Of a stretch of 59,223 nucleotides of DNA, positions 22,477 through 31,034 are shown piece after piece. The notes beneath the pieces were generated by a model. The model did no database searches and was not told the origin of the DNA. It saw only the letters and a program-made list of their open reading frames with translations. A program made the translations under genes and the position numbers. Source of the DNA: Cyanophora paradoxa (taxonomy: Eukaryota > Glaucocystophyceae > Cyanophorales > Cyanophoraceae); assembly GCA_004431415.1 (NCBI GenBank), contig QPMI01000213.1:1-59223 (forward strand). The letters run 5' to 3'. Position 1 is the first letter of the stretch, and each line of letters opens with the position of its first letter.

Positions 22477-23408
22477 ATGATTCGGCTGGTCAATATAGAT
22501 AGCAGAGACCGATCAGATGGACAAATAGAAAACTCCTACAAAGTTTCACTCACAACCCCAGTGACCAAACCAAGAGAATGTCGAGTTTTGTATGCAGAGA
22601 TCCCCAACAGCATCTATAATTCCATTGGAACAGACCACCTTCTTGTCAGATTCTTCTACCAAGGCATCTCTGAAACCAAACAGGTCTTCCTTCTCCCAAG
22701 TGGTTATATTAATCAAGGGCATTTCGGGGTCACCAGTCCATATAATTATGGTCTGAATTTCACATTTACTGGGAGCAACAATCTCACATATGCATTCAAG
22801 GTCTACTACAATCCTACTTCCTACAAATTGGAGTTTTACAGTAATGTTCAATTCGAGATGGTAGCATCTACACAGAGATTGGGTAAACTTCTTGGGGTTA
22901 GTTCTGTGGAGTGGGTCGCTTCAATTGAGCAAACCTACGATTTCCCAGAGTCTGCAAGGTCTTTATATGCCCCGAGAATTTCCTCTATTTTGCAGGAATC
23001 CCAATCACCCCAAACCATCCCCAATGGGGAATCACATTCACAGGATATGAATTCGAGGCATCTCGCTTAAACTACAAGTTAGAAGCATCCAAGATGACAG
23101 ACATGAATGCAGAACAGTATTTATACATGCACATTAAAGAACTCTCCCCATTTGCTACAAACCACAATATTGTTCCAAGATCACAACCACAGAATCAAGG
23201 GGCGATTCTCAGATTGCAATTGAGTAAAGATATTGGACAGTATGTTTATCACAGTGGAGAGCACAGTGAATACATAAAAATAACCGATCGAAACCTTGTG
23301 ATTAGAGAGTTAACAGTTGAGTTTCGAGATTATTATGGTGATCTTGTAGATATGAATGGGATTGACAACTCATTCCAGTTGGAGTTCTTGGCTATTGGTA
23401 ATGATTAA
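22477..23408 (+). pseudogene. Penton/minor capsid-like protein, paralogue B, split by a frameshift
   Basis: The first frame runs 22477-23070 and begins MIRLVNIDSRDRS, a start typical of penton-like proteins of this virus group. From about 22971 the protein-like sequence continues in another frame (PENFLYFAGIPITPN onward) to 23408. Conserved C-terminal strands matching paralogue A lie entirely in the second frame. The join falls in a run of four C at 22970-22973, where a fifth would restore one frame of about 310 codons. This may be a real inactivating deletion, an assembly error, or less likely a frameshifting site. The gene is divergent from paralogue A and its end overlaps the next gene by 17 bp. 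Confidence 0.78.
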
Positions 23409-23808
23409 ACCGATCCTGATAGAAGAACTCCCCATCTGTCTCGAAAATATTAAGAAGGGGACTCTTAGCATCCTCTGTATACCATCTGCGAATTGTCTTA
23501 TCCCATTTAGCACCATTCTTTTTCAAGAATCTACAAAGGGTTGTTCTCCTTGTAATTCGCAATCCCATCTCTTGAAAGATCTCATAATGATCTTGCATTC
23601 TATTCACAATCAAGATGTAAGTTCCATGGAAATTGTGATATTGCTGGTTAATCGGCATGTTTCCTTTACAGCATGATGGGAAATCGTTTGTCAATTTTTG
23701 GCGAAACGAGAGTATCTCATGAGATAGATGCTCGAATAACAGGTGTGTTTTCAGGGTTGGAGAAATCGGAGAAACATAGAGTATTGCGATTTCCGAGTTA
23801 GTTGACAC
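23392..23808 (-). CDS. Small viral protein with DUF5710-like motif
   Basis: A 138-residue intact frame, convergent with penton paralogue B and overlapping it by 17 bp. Near residues 92-112 it reads FLKKNGAKWDKTIRRWYT, which resembles the KALGAKWD...KKWYV pattern of DUF5710-type modules found in many mobile-element proteins. These modules are thought to be small nucleic-acid-associated domains, but their role is not established. The rest, including the N-terminal hydrophobic-polar mix, is not recognised. AT-rich codon use matches the capsid genes. Confidence 0.65.
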   Translation of the reverse strand: MSTNSEIAILYVSPISPTLKTHLLFEHLSHEILSFRQKLTNDFPSCCKGNMPINQQYHNFHGTYILIVNRMQDHYEIFQEMGLRITRRTTLCRFLKKNGAKWDKTIRRWYTEDAKSPLLNIFETDGEFFYQDRFNHYQ

Positions 23809-23902
23809 TGAGAAATTCAGAATTTCAGATGGTCTTACTGAAAATGGTCAGATAATCGGGTGTGATACCTATTTAATTGACTGTGACGCCTCTTTAATTG
23901 AC

Positions 23903-24005
23903 TGTGACGCCTGTGACGCCTGTGACGCCTACTTTCAAACTTTTTAAAATTTTCAAAAATGACAGACTTCTGAAAACAGCCGTCACAGCCGTCACAGGCG
24001 TCACA
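23903..24005. repeat. Hairpin module, copy 1 (27-nt arms of 9-bp units)
   Basis: The left arm 23903-23929 is three units of TGTGACGCC. The right arm 23979-24005 is three units of GCCGTCACA or GGCGTCACA, nearly its reverse complement. The 49-nt loop is AT-rich and identical to that of copy 2. Another single unit sits at 23882-23890. Confidence 0.93.
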
Positions 24006-24193
24006 CCCAATTAAAAATGGAATCTCTTTCTCTTACTGAGATTTTCGAAAATATATTCTTGTCTTACTGAAATCCGTCTTGTGACACCTCTGACACCTAC
24101 AAAACACTATCCATTAATCAACCTTTTTGAAAATGCGAAGTTGTCTTACTGGAAATGGTCTGCAATTTCGCTGTGACACCTAATTTAATTGAG

Positions 24194-24296
24194 TGTGACG
24201 CCTGTGACGCCTGTGACACCTACTTTCAAACTTTTTAAAATTTTCAAAAATGACAGACTTCTGAAAACAGGCGTCACAGCCGTCACAGGCGTCACA
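24194..24296. repeat. Hairpin module, copy 2
   Basis: Same design 291 bp downstream of copy 1: left arm 24194-24220 (third unit TGTGACACC), right arm 24270-24296, and an identical 49-nt loop. The short open frame across it (24189-24380) translates as Val-Thr-Pro repeats and is a by-product of the 9-bp units. Confidence 0.93.
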
Positions 24297-24417
24297 GACA
24301 TTCCACCCCTCTTACTGACTTTCTCAAAAACAAAACTATCTCTTACTGAATATCATTTGAATACTACCTGTCACACTTGATCTCAATTATTCTGTTTTAT
24401 AGAACATATGCAATCTA

Positions 24418-24680
24418 ATCGATTGTTCAATTGGAGACCATGCAACTCTGTGACAAGTTTTAGGTGCAAAAATGTAAATCCGCAATCCATCGATTGTTTA
24501 ATTGGACGTGATGCAGTTCCGATATATTCCAATAGAAAATCCCGCAATATAATCGATTGTTTAATTGGAGATAATGCAACTCTGTGACAGTTTTTGGGTG
24601 CAAAAATGCAAATCAGCAATCTCATCGATTGTTCAATTGGACACAATGCAACTCTGTGACACTTTTTGCGTTTTTCGATA
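24418..24680. repeat. Four spaced repeats, iteron-like
   Basis: ATCGATTGTTYAATTGGA occurs at 24418-24435, 24489-24506, 24552-24569 and 24624-24641, with start spacings of 71, 63 and 72 bp. In copies 1, 3 and 4 the spacer also carries AACTCTGTGACA, and a GCAAAAATG-like word lies between copies, so the true unit is a degenerate tandem repeat of about 71 bp. Spacers are similar to one another, unlike CRISPR spacers. Confidence 0.9.
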
Positions 24681-24978
24681 CAGAATGGGCGGTGGTCTAC
24701 TTCAATACAAGAGAGATATATCGAGTTTTTGCGAATTTATGCAATTTAATCGCGATTATATCGATCTTTAAGTAGTTTAATGCAAATTAATCGCAGATTT
24801 GTATGTAATCGACAAAGAACATAATCAATCGATATAAGATCAATTGATTCAATCGTAAATATGCATAAAGTTAAACGCGTTTTTCATTTTTAATACAAAG
24901 TTTGCATTAATTTATACAAAGTTTGCATAAAAAGTTAAAGAAATTAATCGATAAATACGTATTTTAGTATTAATTTTG
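24681..24978. other. AT-rich non-coding viral DNA
   Basis: No convincing gene. Short words recur, such as ATACAAAGTTTGCAT at about 24893-24907 and 24914-24928, and several ATCGAT-type sites. It joins the iteron-like array to the terminal palindrome. Confidence 0.6.
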
Positions 24979-25073
24979 ACACATATGTATAAACTTATTT
25001 AAATCCTGAGTGAATCGAGATCGCGAAGCGATCGAGATGAACGAGGGATTTAAATAAGTTTATACATATGTGT
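24979..25073. repeat. Large palindrome at the right edge of the viral DNA
   Basis: The arms 24979-25006 and 25046-25073 are perfect 28-nt reverse complements. The 39-nt centre contains a smaller stem (GATCGC at 25020-25025, GCGATC at 25028-25033). GC-rich DNA starts right after the second arm (GGGCGCCCG), so this marks the composition boundary. It could be a terminal repeat junction, a hairpin end, or a strong bidirectional terminator. Confidence 0.93.
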
Positions 25074-25230
25074 GGGCGCCCGTAGTAGCCCCGTACGCGT
25101 GTGACTGTGGCTGCAGACTGCAGTGACTCTCAGAGTCTGCACTGACTCTGCAGCTGATCATGACCAATAGAGTACCGTGGCCCATGGGGCCGAGAGGCCC
25201 TCACCCGGGGAGTACCCCTCCCCCCAAAAA

Positions 25231-25930
25231 GGCAATCAAAAATCAAAGATCTAGAAGTCGCAGGTAATCGCCGCGGGCCCGCGGCGCAAGATATCTTTGA
25301 TTTGTGATTACTTCGTTATCTTCTAATATTTTTTGTGTATGATTCCGTTCCTCGTGTATATCCTACCCTTGCTTCTCAGTCCACTTCTCTTTCTTTGCCG
25401 CCCCCTCCTGGTTCAGCCCCGTCATGATCATCTCTAGATCTGTTAACGTTCCCTGTCAGTTGCAATACTGGCCTGCGTTTCGCCCCTCCTCTTTTCCTAC
25501 CGCTTACGAATCCGACTAGTACTTTGAATCCCTCAGGGCCTCTCCTCTGCTTTTATAATTAGCATCGATATCTGCGGTACCGCGACTTAGTCTTCATCCG
25601 TCGTTTGTTTTGCCTCTTCCACATGTACAGCCGGCGCCTCGATCTAGTTCACGTGCACAGCCATCCGCTTCCTCTCCTCCGCCCGTTACTGTTGCTACTT
25701 CGTCTCTTGTCTCTGGCTCTGCTGTTGCTAGTTGTAGTGCACCTGCTGTGTCCTTTAGTTCTACTGCTACTTATTCTCGAGCTCGTGCTCGTTCTCCTTA
25801 TCTCTTGCGTTCTCGTGATCGTGTCCCTTGTCGCCGAGTCGTGCCACGGTGATCCCTAGGCCCCTATGCATATGTCTTGCGATATCGATTGCCTGCGACT
25901 TCTTTGATTTGTGATGCTTTGTTGATTTTT
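25231..25930. mobile_element. Possible non-autonomous DNA element with terminal inverted repeats
   Basis: The sequence at 25231-25270 (AATCAAAGA, then GAAGTCGCAGGTAATCG) recurs in reverse complement at 25885-25930 (CGATTGCCTGCGACTTCTTTGATT). The arms are imperfect, about 35-40 nt. A further partial copy of the arm word (TCTTTGATTTGTGAT) sits at 25294-25308. The interior has a short frame (25605-25859) without recognisable domains. Flanking duplications are not obvious, so the class is unknown. Confidence 0.55.
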
Positions 25931-25937
25931 AATATGA

Positions 25938-26869
25938 CTAGTACTAGTACTACCTACGGGGGGTTCGCCCTTCCGTAGTCTCTCGAAAAATTATGATTAC
26001 TAGCTAGGCATGGATGGCATGGGGAGCTCGAGGGGGCTGGCATGGAGGGAGGCCTGCCGCGGCCGGGGGCCCGGGTACGGGCCGGGGGGAAGGAACCCGA
26101 AGCGGCGGCGGAGAAGAGGGGAAGGGGAGGGGAGGGGAGGGGGGGCAGACGACGCGGATGAGCGGCAGGGGGAGGAGGAGAGGGCCGGGGGAGGAGGAAC
26201 TCCGGAGGAGATCTCGAGAGGAGGGGAACCGAATTTGACTCACTGGAGCAGTGGGTGAGCCGCCGGAAAGGAAAGGGGTCCACGGCGCGAGGTGAGTCGG
26301 GGCGCGGCTTGATGCGCTGATTCTCCGAGCCGGCTATATACAGCTACGCGTGGGGCCCGAGGAAAGCTATTGATAGCTACGCGTGGAGCCCGAGGAAAAC
26401 CACAATGCCGACCGCCGCGCTGCCCAACGACACCACCGCGGCCTGGTCAGATCAGATCAGGTCAGGTCAGATCAGATCAGATCAGATCAGAGCCGGGCGG
26501 GGGCAAAGACGGCGCGCACGACTGCGATGACGAGGCACGTGCGCGTCACGCGGAAGCGGGGGCGCGGGGCGGGGGGTACGACGGCCCCAAAGACGAGTCC
26601 CAGTTCGGGGGGGGGATCGGGGGCGGGCGCCGGCGCGACGGCGACGGTGGGACGGACGGAGGAGCGGAGCGAGGGGCGGGGCGCCGCGGAGGAATAGGGG
26701 GAGGAGAAGGAGGAGGAGGGGGGGGCGGCGGCGGAGGCGGCCGGGGGTGGAGAGCGGGCGGCAAAGGGAGAGACTGCGTTCAGAGGATCCGAACCGGCGC
26801 CCGAGTGCTCTGAAGGGCGAGTGAGGGCCGGAAGGGGAGGCCGGGGAGGGGGAAGGGGGGGGGGGAGGT
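25938..26869. other. GC-rich intergenic DNA with simple repeats
   Basis: No gene is supported. Seen here: a small inverted repeat at 25957-25979 (CTACGG...CCGTAG), a direct duplication of a 24-mer at 26342-26365 and 26375-26398 (AGCTACGCGTGG...), the pentanucleotide tract at 26445-26492, and long G/A-rich runs from 26600 on. Open frames here encode only Gly/Arg/Pro low-complexity sequence. Confidence 0.6.
26445..26492. repeat. Pentanucleotide microsatellite (ATCAG/GTCAG)
   Basis: Consecutive TCAGA and TCAGG units cover about 48 bp. A shorter run of the same type (CAGATCAGATCGG) lies in the last intron of the glycosyltransferase gene near 30850. Confidence 0.9.
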
Positions 26870-28365
26870 TTATTTTGTTTGCGGGGGGAGGAGGTGGGGC
26901 GGGGGAGCGAGGAGGCGCGAGGGCTCACGGGAATCCTCGTGCGTGCTGTTCCTACGGGAGCGGTCGTGCCTTTCGTGGTACCCCGACACCTGCGGGCCGC
27001 GTTCGCCGGGGTACAGCGAATCGGAACTGAATCGGGGATCCGAGGAGGTACCAATCGTTGGAGGGTCTGAGCGCTCTCGACGCTCTTGATGGGGCACCGA
27101 CACTTGGGGCAGCTGCGGGGTACAGAAATTAAGCGACAGCGTCGGCCTCGCTGGCGAAGGGGGTACCGCTCACCGCTTCGATGTCATCATCCATCGCTCG
27201 ATGCACCTGCACGCGCGTACCTCCGCGACTGAGCGCGCCGGTTGGGCTACGGGGGGGTACGCGAGCGCACTCCTGGTCGAAGGTGTGGAGGCAGGGTACG
27301 ACGTGGACGCAGGTCGATATGACCTCCAGGCAGATCTCCTGCGGGGGGTACAGCCGTTCTCGGCGGGGGACGAGGGGGATGCGGGGTACTGCCCCGGGCC
27401 GGCCGCGCACGCAGATCAGGCTCTCAGAGATGAACGGGTCGAGCTGCCGGGGGGTACTGGAATCGGAAAAGGTCCGAGGCGGGGGTACGGCGGCCTCACC
27501 TCCGCCTGCTGGACCTCCTCCAGTCCCCTCGGGGGCCGGTTCACCTGATCAAAGACGGAAAGCCGTATCCCCTCCAGATCCGCGTCCTTCACCTGCGGGG
27601 CACGGCGTCGGATCGGATCGGATCGCGGCCGGGGTACGAGGGCGCGGCGGGGTGCGGCCGGGTACGCGTGCGGACCTTCTTTACGTAGAAGATTTTGCGC
27701 CGCTTGCGGCCGGCGCGGGGGATCACCATTACGCGCCTGGCGGGAAGACGCGTGAGGTTCGCGGGGGGCGGCCGCCGGGCCCCTGAGGCTCACCGTATGT
27801 GCAGCCCGATAGCCTTGATCGCCCGCGCGGCTAAGATGAAGAGGCCCGGCCGCTGTGTGTGCGCGCGCGCAAGCGCGGGCGTCGGCAACTGCAGGCGGGA
27901 GGCCGAGGGCCGGAGCGGCGGGCGGGCGGGCGGGCGACCGGCCCAAAGAGAGAGGAATGTAAGGCGCACATCGAATGCGGTGATGTCGATCCGCGTCGTG
28001 TCGGGCGGCGCGCTGGGGTCGTCCTCGTACACTCGCGCGTTCTCGACCACGATCTGGCGGCCCCGTCAGCGCCGGGAGGGTTCTTCTTAGCTGCAGCAAC
28101 ATCTGCAGCGACAGCGCTAGCTGCGGGCGCCCGAGATTCGCCGGCGCACCTCGGGCGCGCGGGGTCTGCAAGAAGCTGTCAAACGGGGGCGCACGCGCAG
28201 GCGGATTGAGGGCGGCGCGCACGCATCCTCGGGGTCCAGGAGGCGCGTGGTCTCGCTGATCGAGATCTCTGCCTCGGCTCGATCTTCCGGCACGTCTGGC
28301 GTCCCGGGCAGAGCGAGCTGGATCAGTCCAGCGCTTCGCGGCGGCGTCTCCGGCTGCGCATCCAT
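26870..28365 (-). CDS. RING-type E3 ubiquitin ligase, RING-D variant (CHFR-like RING)
   Basis: Eleven exons join in one frame of 257 codons including stop: 28365-28223, 28165-28150, 28053-27970, 27852-27794, 27736-27676, 27592-27500, 27443-27411, 27338-27271, 27206-27174, 27112-27052 and 26989-26870. All introns are GT-AG, half with GTGCGC donors. Joining exons 7-10 builds a full RING: LICEIC (ligands 1-2), PCLH (3-4), TFD (5), QEC (6) and CPKC (7-8), then RCPIKSV. Ligand 5 is Asp, the RING-D variant known from plants. RING proteins recruit E2 enzymes to ubiquitinate substrates. The CPKCRCP ending recalls CHFR, but no FHA domain is visible. The first two exons are less certain than the rest. 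It is divergent from the glycosyltransferase. Confidence 0.82.
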
Positions 28366-28612
28366 GCAGCTGGGCCCTCAAAGAGACGGCGGGCCGCCGC
28401 GCCAAGGTCTGAAGGGGGTACAGTAACCTAGCCACGCAGAGCGAGAGCCGCCCGCGACTCGCAATCGTTCGGACGACGGCGAAGCCCGCCTCACGCATCC
28501 CTCCTTCTCTGCACACCGCCCAAAGCTGTCGCCTTCGCGGGGGCGCGCAGGCCGCCCCGGCGGCGGGCCGGGCGCTGCGGCGGCGTTCCAGCGGTTCCTG
28601 CAGCTGCTTGCG
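28366..28612. promoter_or_regulatory. Intergenic region between divergent RING and glycosyltransferase genes
   Basis: These 247 bases separate two start codons on opposite strands and should hold both promoters. No TATA-like box is evident. The sequence is GC-rich, with a GGGGGTACAG stretch at about 28412. No specific regulatory site can be named. Confidence 0.5.
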
Positions 28613-31034
28613 TTGCGTCTCCCGCGGTGGTGGCGCTCGGTGGCGGCGTCGACATTCATCGTCTCCGTCTGGCTCCTCTTCTTTGGCGATGGGCGGCCCA
28701 CGCTGCGGTCGCTGGCGGTCGGGCGCGCGGGAGACTGCGCCTCCGAGATCCTGGAATGGCTCGGCAACACAACGGAGCTCGGCGCGGGGCTCGAGCTGAG
28801 CGCCGGCTCGGGCCCCGCCCGCGGGGCGCTCCGCGCCGCCGGCTTCGCGAGCGTGGCGGCCGTCGCGGCCGACAGCTTCGAGCCCGCCGGAATCGGTTTC
28901 CTCCGCCGCCGCTTTGACGTGGTCGTCGTCGCGGAGCTCCCGCCCCACGCCCGCTCGAGCCCCGCCGCCGCCGCCCTCGGCGTTCCCCTCTCCCTCTTCG
29001 ATCGGGCACTCTTCGCCTGCCTCCCGGGCGACGCGCTCTCCTCTCCTGCCGAGATCGAATCCCTGCGCTCCCTCCGCGTCGGATTCTCCCCGCTCTCCCG
29101 CCCCGCCGCCTGCTGCCGCCGCGGCGAGTCCCTCTGGGCCTTCCGCGCGGCGGATCTAGGCAAGCGGACCCCTCCTCCCTCCCGCCCTCCCGCCCTCCTC
29201 CCGCGCCGCCGCTCACGTGCCGCGCCGCAGACCCCTGCGAGAACGACGGCTCTCGCCGGCTCGAGGTGCTCCGCGTCACGTACGGCGTACCCGGGACGCG
29301 CCAGGAGCGTGACGTCACGACGACGTTCCGGAACCTGCCGGAGAAGGCCAAGGGCTCGCTCCCCAAGGACACGTTCTGGCCGGACTACGTGTTCGGGGAC
29401 CCCGCGCCCGCCGAGAAGGCCGAGGACAAGGCACGCAGTACCCCCCGCCGACCCGACCCCCGCTCCCCTGACGCCGTACCCCCCGTAAGATCCTTGAGGT
29501 CCGGTACCGCGTGGACGGAGGGGAGGAGCTGCGCGCGCGGTACAGGGGTACCGTCCGCTACGTCGACGATGCATCCCTCCCCTATTGCTCCGTCCCCGTG
29601 CGTCCGTACCCCCTTCCACTCCCGCCTTGCGCCCTCTTACCCCTTACCCCGCCCCACCAGGGCCGCCCGCCGCACGCGGACGCCTACGAGCGGTACCCCG
29701 TCGCCCTCGCCGTCATGACCGTCGACCGGCCCGAGCAGGTACCCCTCTAGCGCTCGCACCCCCCCCCCCGTACCCTTCGATTCATTTTCGGCGCAGTACA
29801 TTCACTCGACGCTGGCATCGTTGTTCCTCTCGGGACCCGTCGCCGGCCGCGCCCCCGTACACCTCGTCGTTGGATCCCGGTACCCCCGCGCGCATCCGTA
29901 CCCTCGTACCCCCCCCCCGCCCGAGCCTTTCGCCGCAGCGATGCCGCCTACCTGGACGCTGGGTACGCGCACAACGCGCGCGTTTCCATTCGCGCTATGA
30001 CAGCGGCGGAGGAGGAGACCGCGGCGGGGTACGCGCGCCGCACCTCCGTCTCTCGAAATGAATGCCTCACCCCTGTCACAGGCTGGACCACATTCGCAAG
30101 CGGGCGACGTTCAACTACCACCGCTGCCTCGCCGTGCCGCGCCCGCCCGGGGCGGGGGTACTTGTCCTCGAGGACGACGTGCGCCCGGGATCGGCTCCCG
30201 GAGGGCCCGTTTATCGGATTTCAAATTTATATCTTTTTTTCCTCAGGTCGTGGTTCGCGAAGACTTCCTCCTCCACCTCTCAACCATCGCCCGCGAGGTA
30301 AAAAAAAGTCCGATTCAGTCTCGCTCCCCCCCGTCAGCCTGTGAAACCCGGTACCCCCGCCAGATTAAGGCCCTCCACGGCCCCCGCTTCGTTCTCTCCG
30401 TCTACTGCCCCTGGCACGCCCCCGGACCCTTCTTCCCCGTACCCCGCTCCGGCTCCTCCTCCCCGCCCTTTGCGTACCCCTCCGTGGACTTCGGGGACGG
30501 CTCTGCGTGGGTCGCCGCCTCGCGCTTCATGCCGTACCCCCGCGAGTTCTACGGGACGCAGGCCATCTTCTTCTCCGACGCGGTACCCCCTTCCGCCCTC
30601 CCCTTCTCGCGTCCCCCGTCAAACCGCGTACCCATTTCTCAGGTCGTGGACGGCATGGCCGCTTTTATGCTCCAGAAGGCCAAGGTTCGATTCCCGCCCG
30701 CGCACGATTCCCGGCGCGCGCCCGGCTGAGCCTGATACCCCAGGTTCCGTCCGCCTTCGACCGTACCCCCTATGACCACCTCATCCGGCACTACTGCAAC
30801 GCGAACGACATACCCCTCTTCGCGACGACGGTTCGGTCTTTTAGTTTCAGATCAGATCGGATCTGATCTGAGCCGCCGGCGCAGGAGTCTCTGGTGCAGC
30901 ACGTGGGGCGGCGGTCGACGGGCCTGGCGACGTTCGCGCACAGGAGCCCCAACTGGCAGAGCAGACGCATCCCCGACGACGGGGCGGGCGGGGTAGATCT
31001 AGAGGGCGGCGCCGATGGCGGAGGGGGCTCGTGA
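28613..31034 (+). CDS. Type II membrane glycosyltransferase (EDD motif; GT54/PGAP4-like by pattern)
   Basis: Eleven exons join in frame to 604 residues: 28613-29159, 29231-29430, 29490-29738, 29797-29879, 29939-30028, 30082-30178, 30247-30297, 30364-30582, 30643-30684, 30744-30830 and 30885-31034. The start MRLPRWWR is followed by one hydrophobic segment (residues about 9-25), a signal anchor placing the catalytic domain in the Golgi lumen. Exons 3-6 give VALAVMTVDRPEQ, HLVVGS and VLVLEDD, a metal-binding Asp/Glu motif of GT-A enzymes. Exon 11 has SLVQHVGRRSTG. The order recalls GT54/PGAP4 N-acetylhexosamine transferases, but donor and acceptor are unknown. Introns 1 and 2 are GC-AG; the rest are GT-AG. 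Confidence 0.8.

Larger units (their letters stand above)
18331..25080. mobile_element. Integrated Polinton-like virus / virophage-type fragment (capsid module)
   Basis: The base composition changes abruptly at 18331 from GC-rich to AT-rich and back at about 25074. Genes inside are intronless and closely packed, unlike the host genes. The set of major capsid protein, penton/minor capsid proteins and FtsK/HerA-type ATPase is the conserved morphogenesis core of Polintons, Polinton-like viruses and virophages. No polymerase, helicase, integrase or cysteine protease is visible, so this is a fragment. Either the left part lies beyond the retrotransposon, outside the window, or it is lost. The right end holds repeats and a palindrome instead of genes. 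Confidence 0.85.

Noticed and set aside
22960-22980. Programmed ribosomal frameshift in the penton gene
   Set aside because: No slippery X-XXY-YYZ heptamer or nearby stem is visible; a single-base loss in a C run is simpler.
24189-24380. Small ORF with Val-Thr-Pro repeats
   Set aside because: It is just the 9-bp hairpin units read in frame. The matching frame in copy 1 has no equivalent start and the sequence is explained by the inverted repeat.
24418-24680. CRISPR-like spaced repeats
   Set aside because: Only four units, the spacers resemble one another, and the genome is eukaryotic/viral. A degenerate tandem repeat or iteron array explains it better.
25605-25859. 84-codon Leu/Ser/Val-rich ORF within the inverted-repeat element
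   Set aside because: Two overlapping frames are equally open, and the Leu-rich translation comes from CT-rich DNA; no evidence of coding.
26000-26830. Overlapping Gly/Arg and Pro-rich ORFs on both strands
   Set aside because: They lie in purine-rich low-complexity DNA and have no splice-consistent continuation or domain.
27416-28948. 510-codon open frame on the minus strand
   Set aside because: It runs in one frame straight through several exons and introns of the RING gene and into the start of the divergent glycosyltransferase. Composition is Arg/Pro/Ala low complexity, as expected from GC-rich DNA without AT-rich stops.
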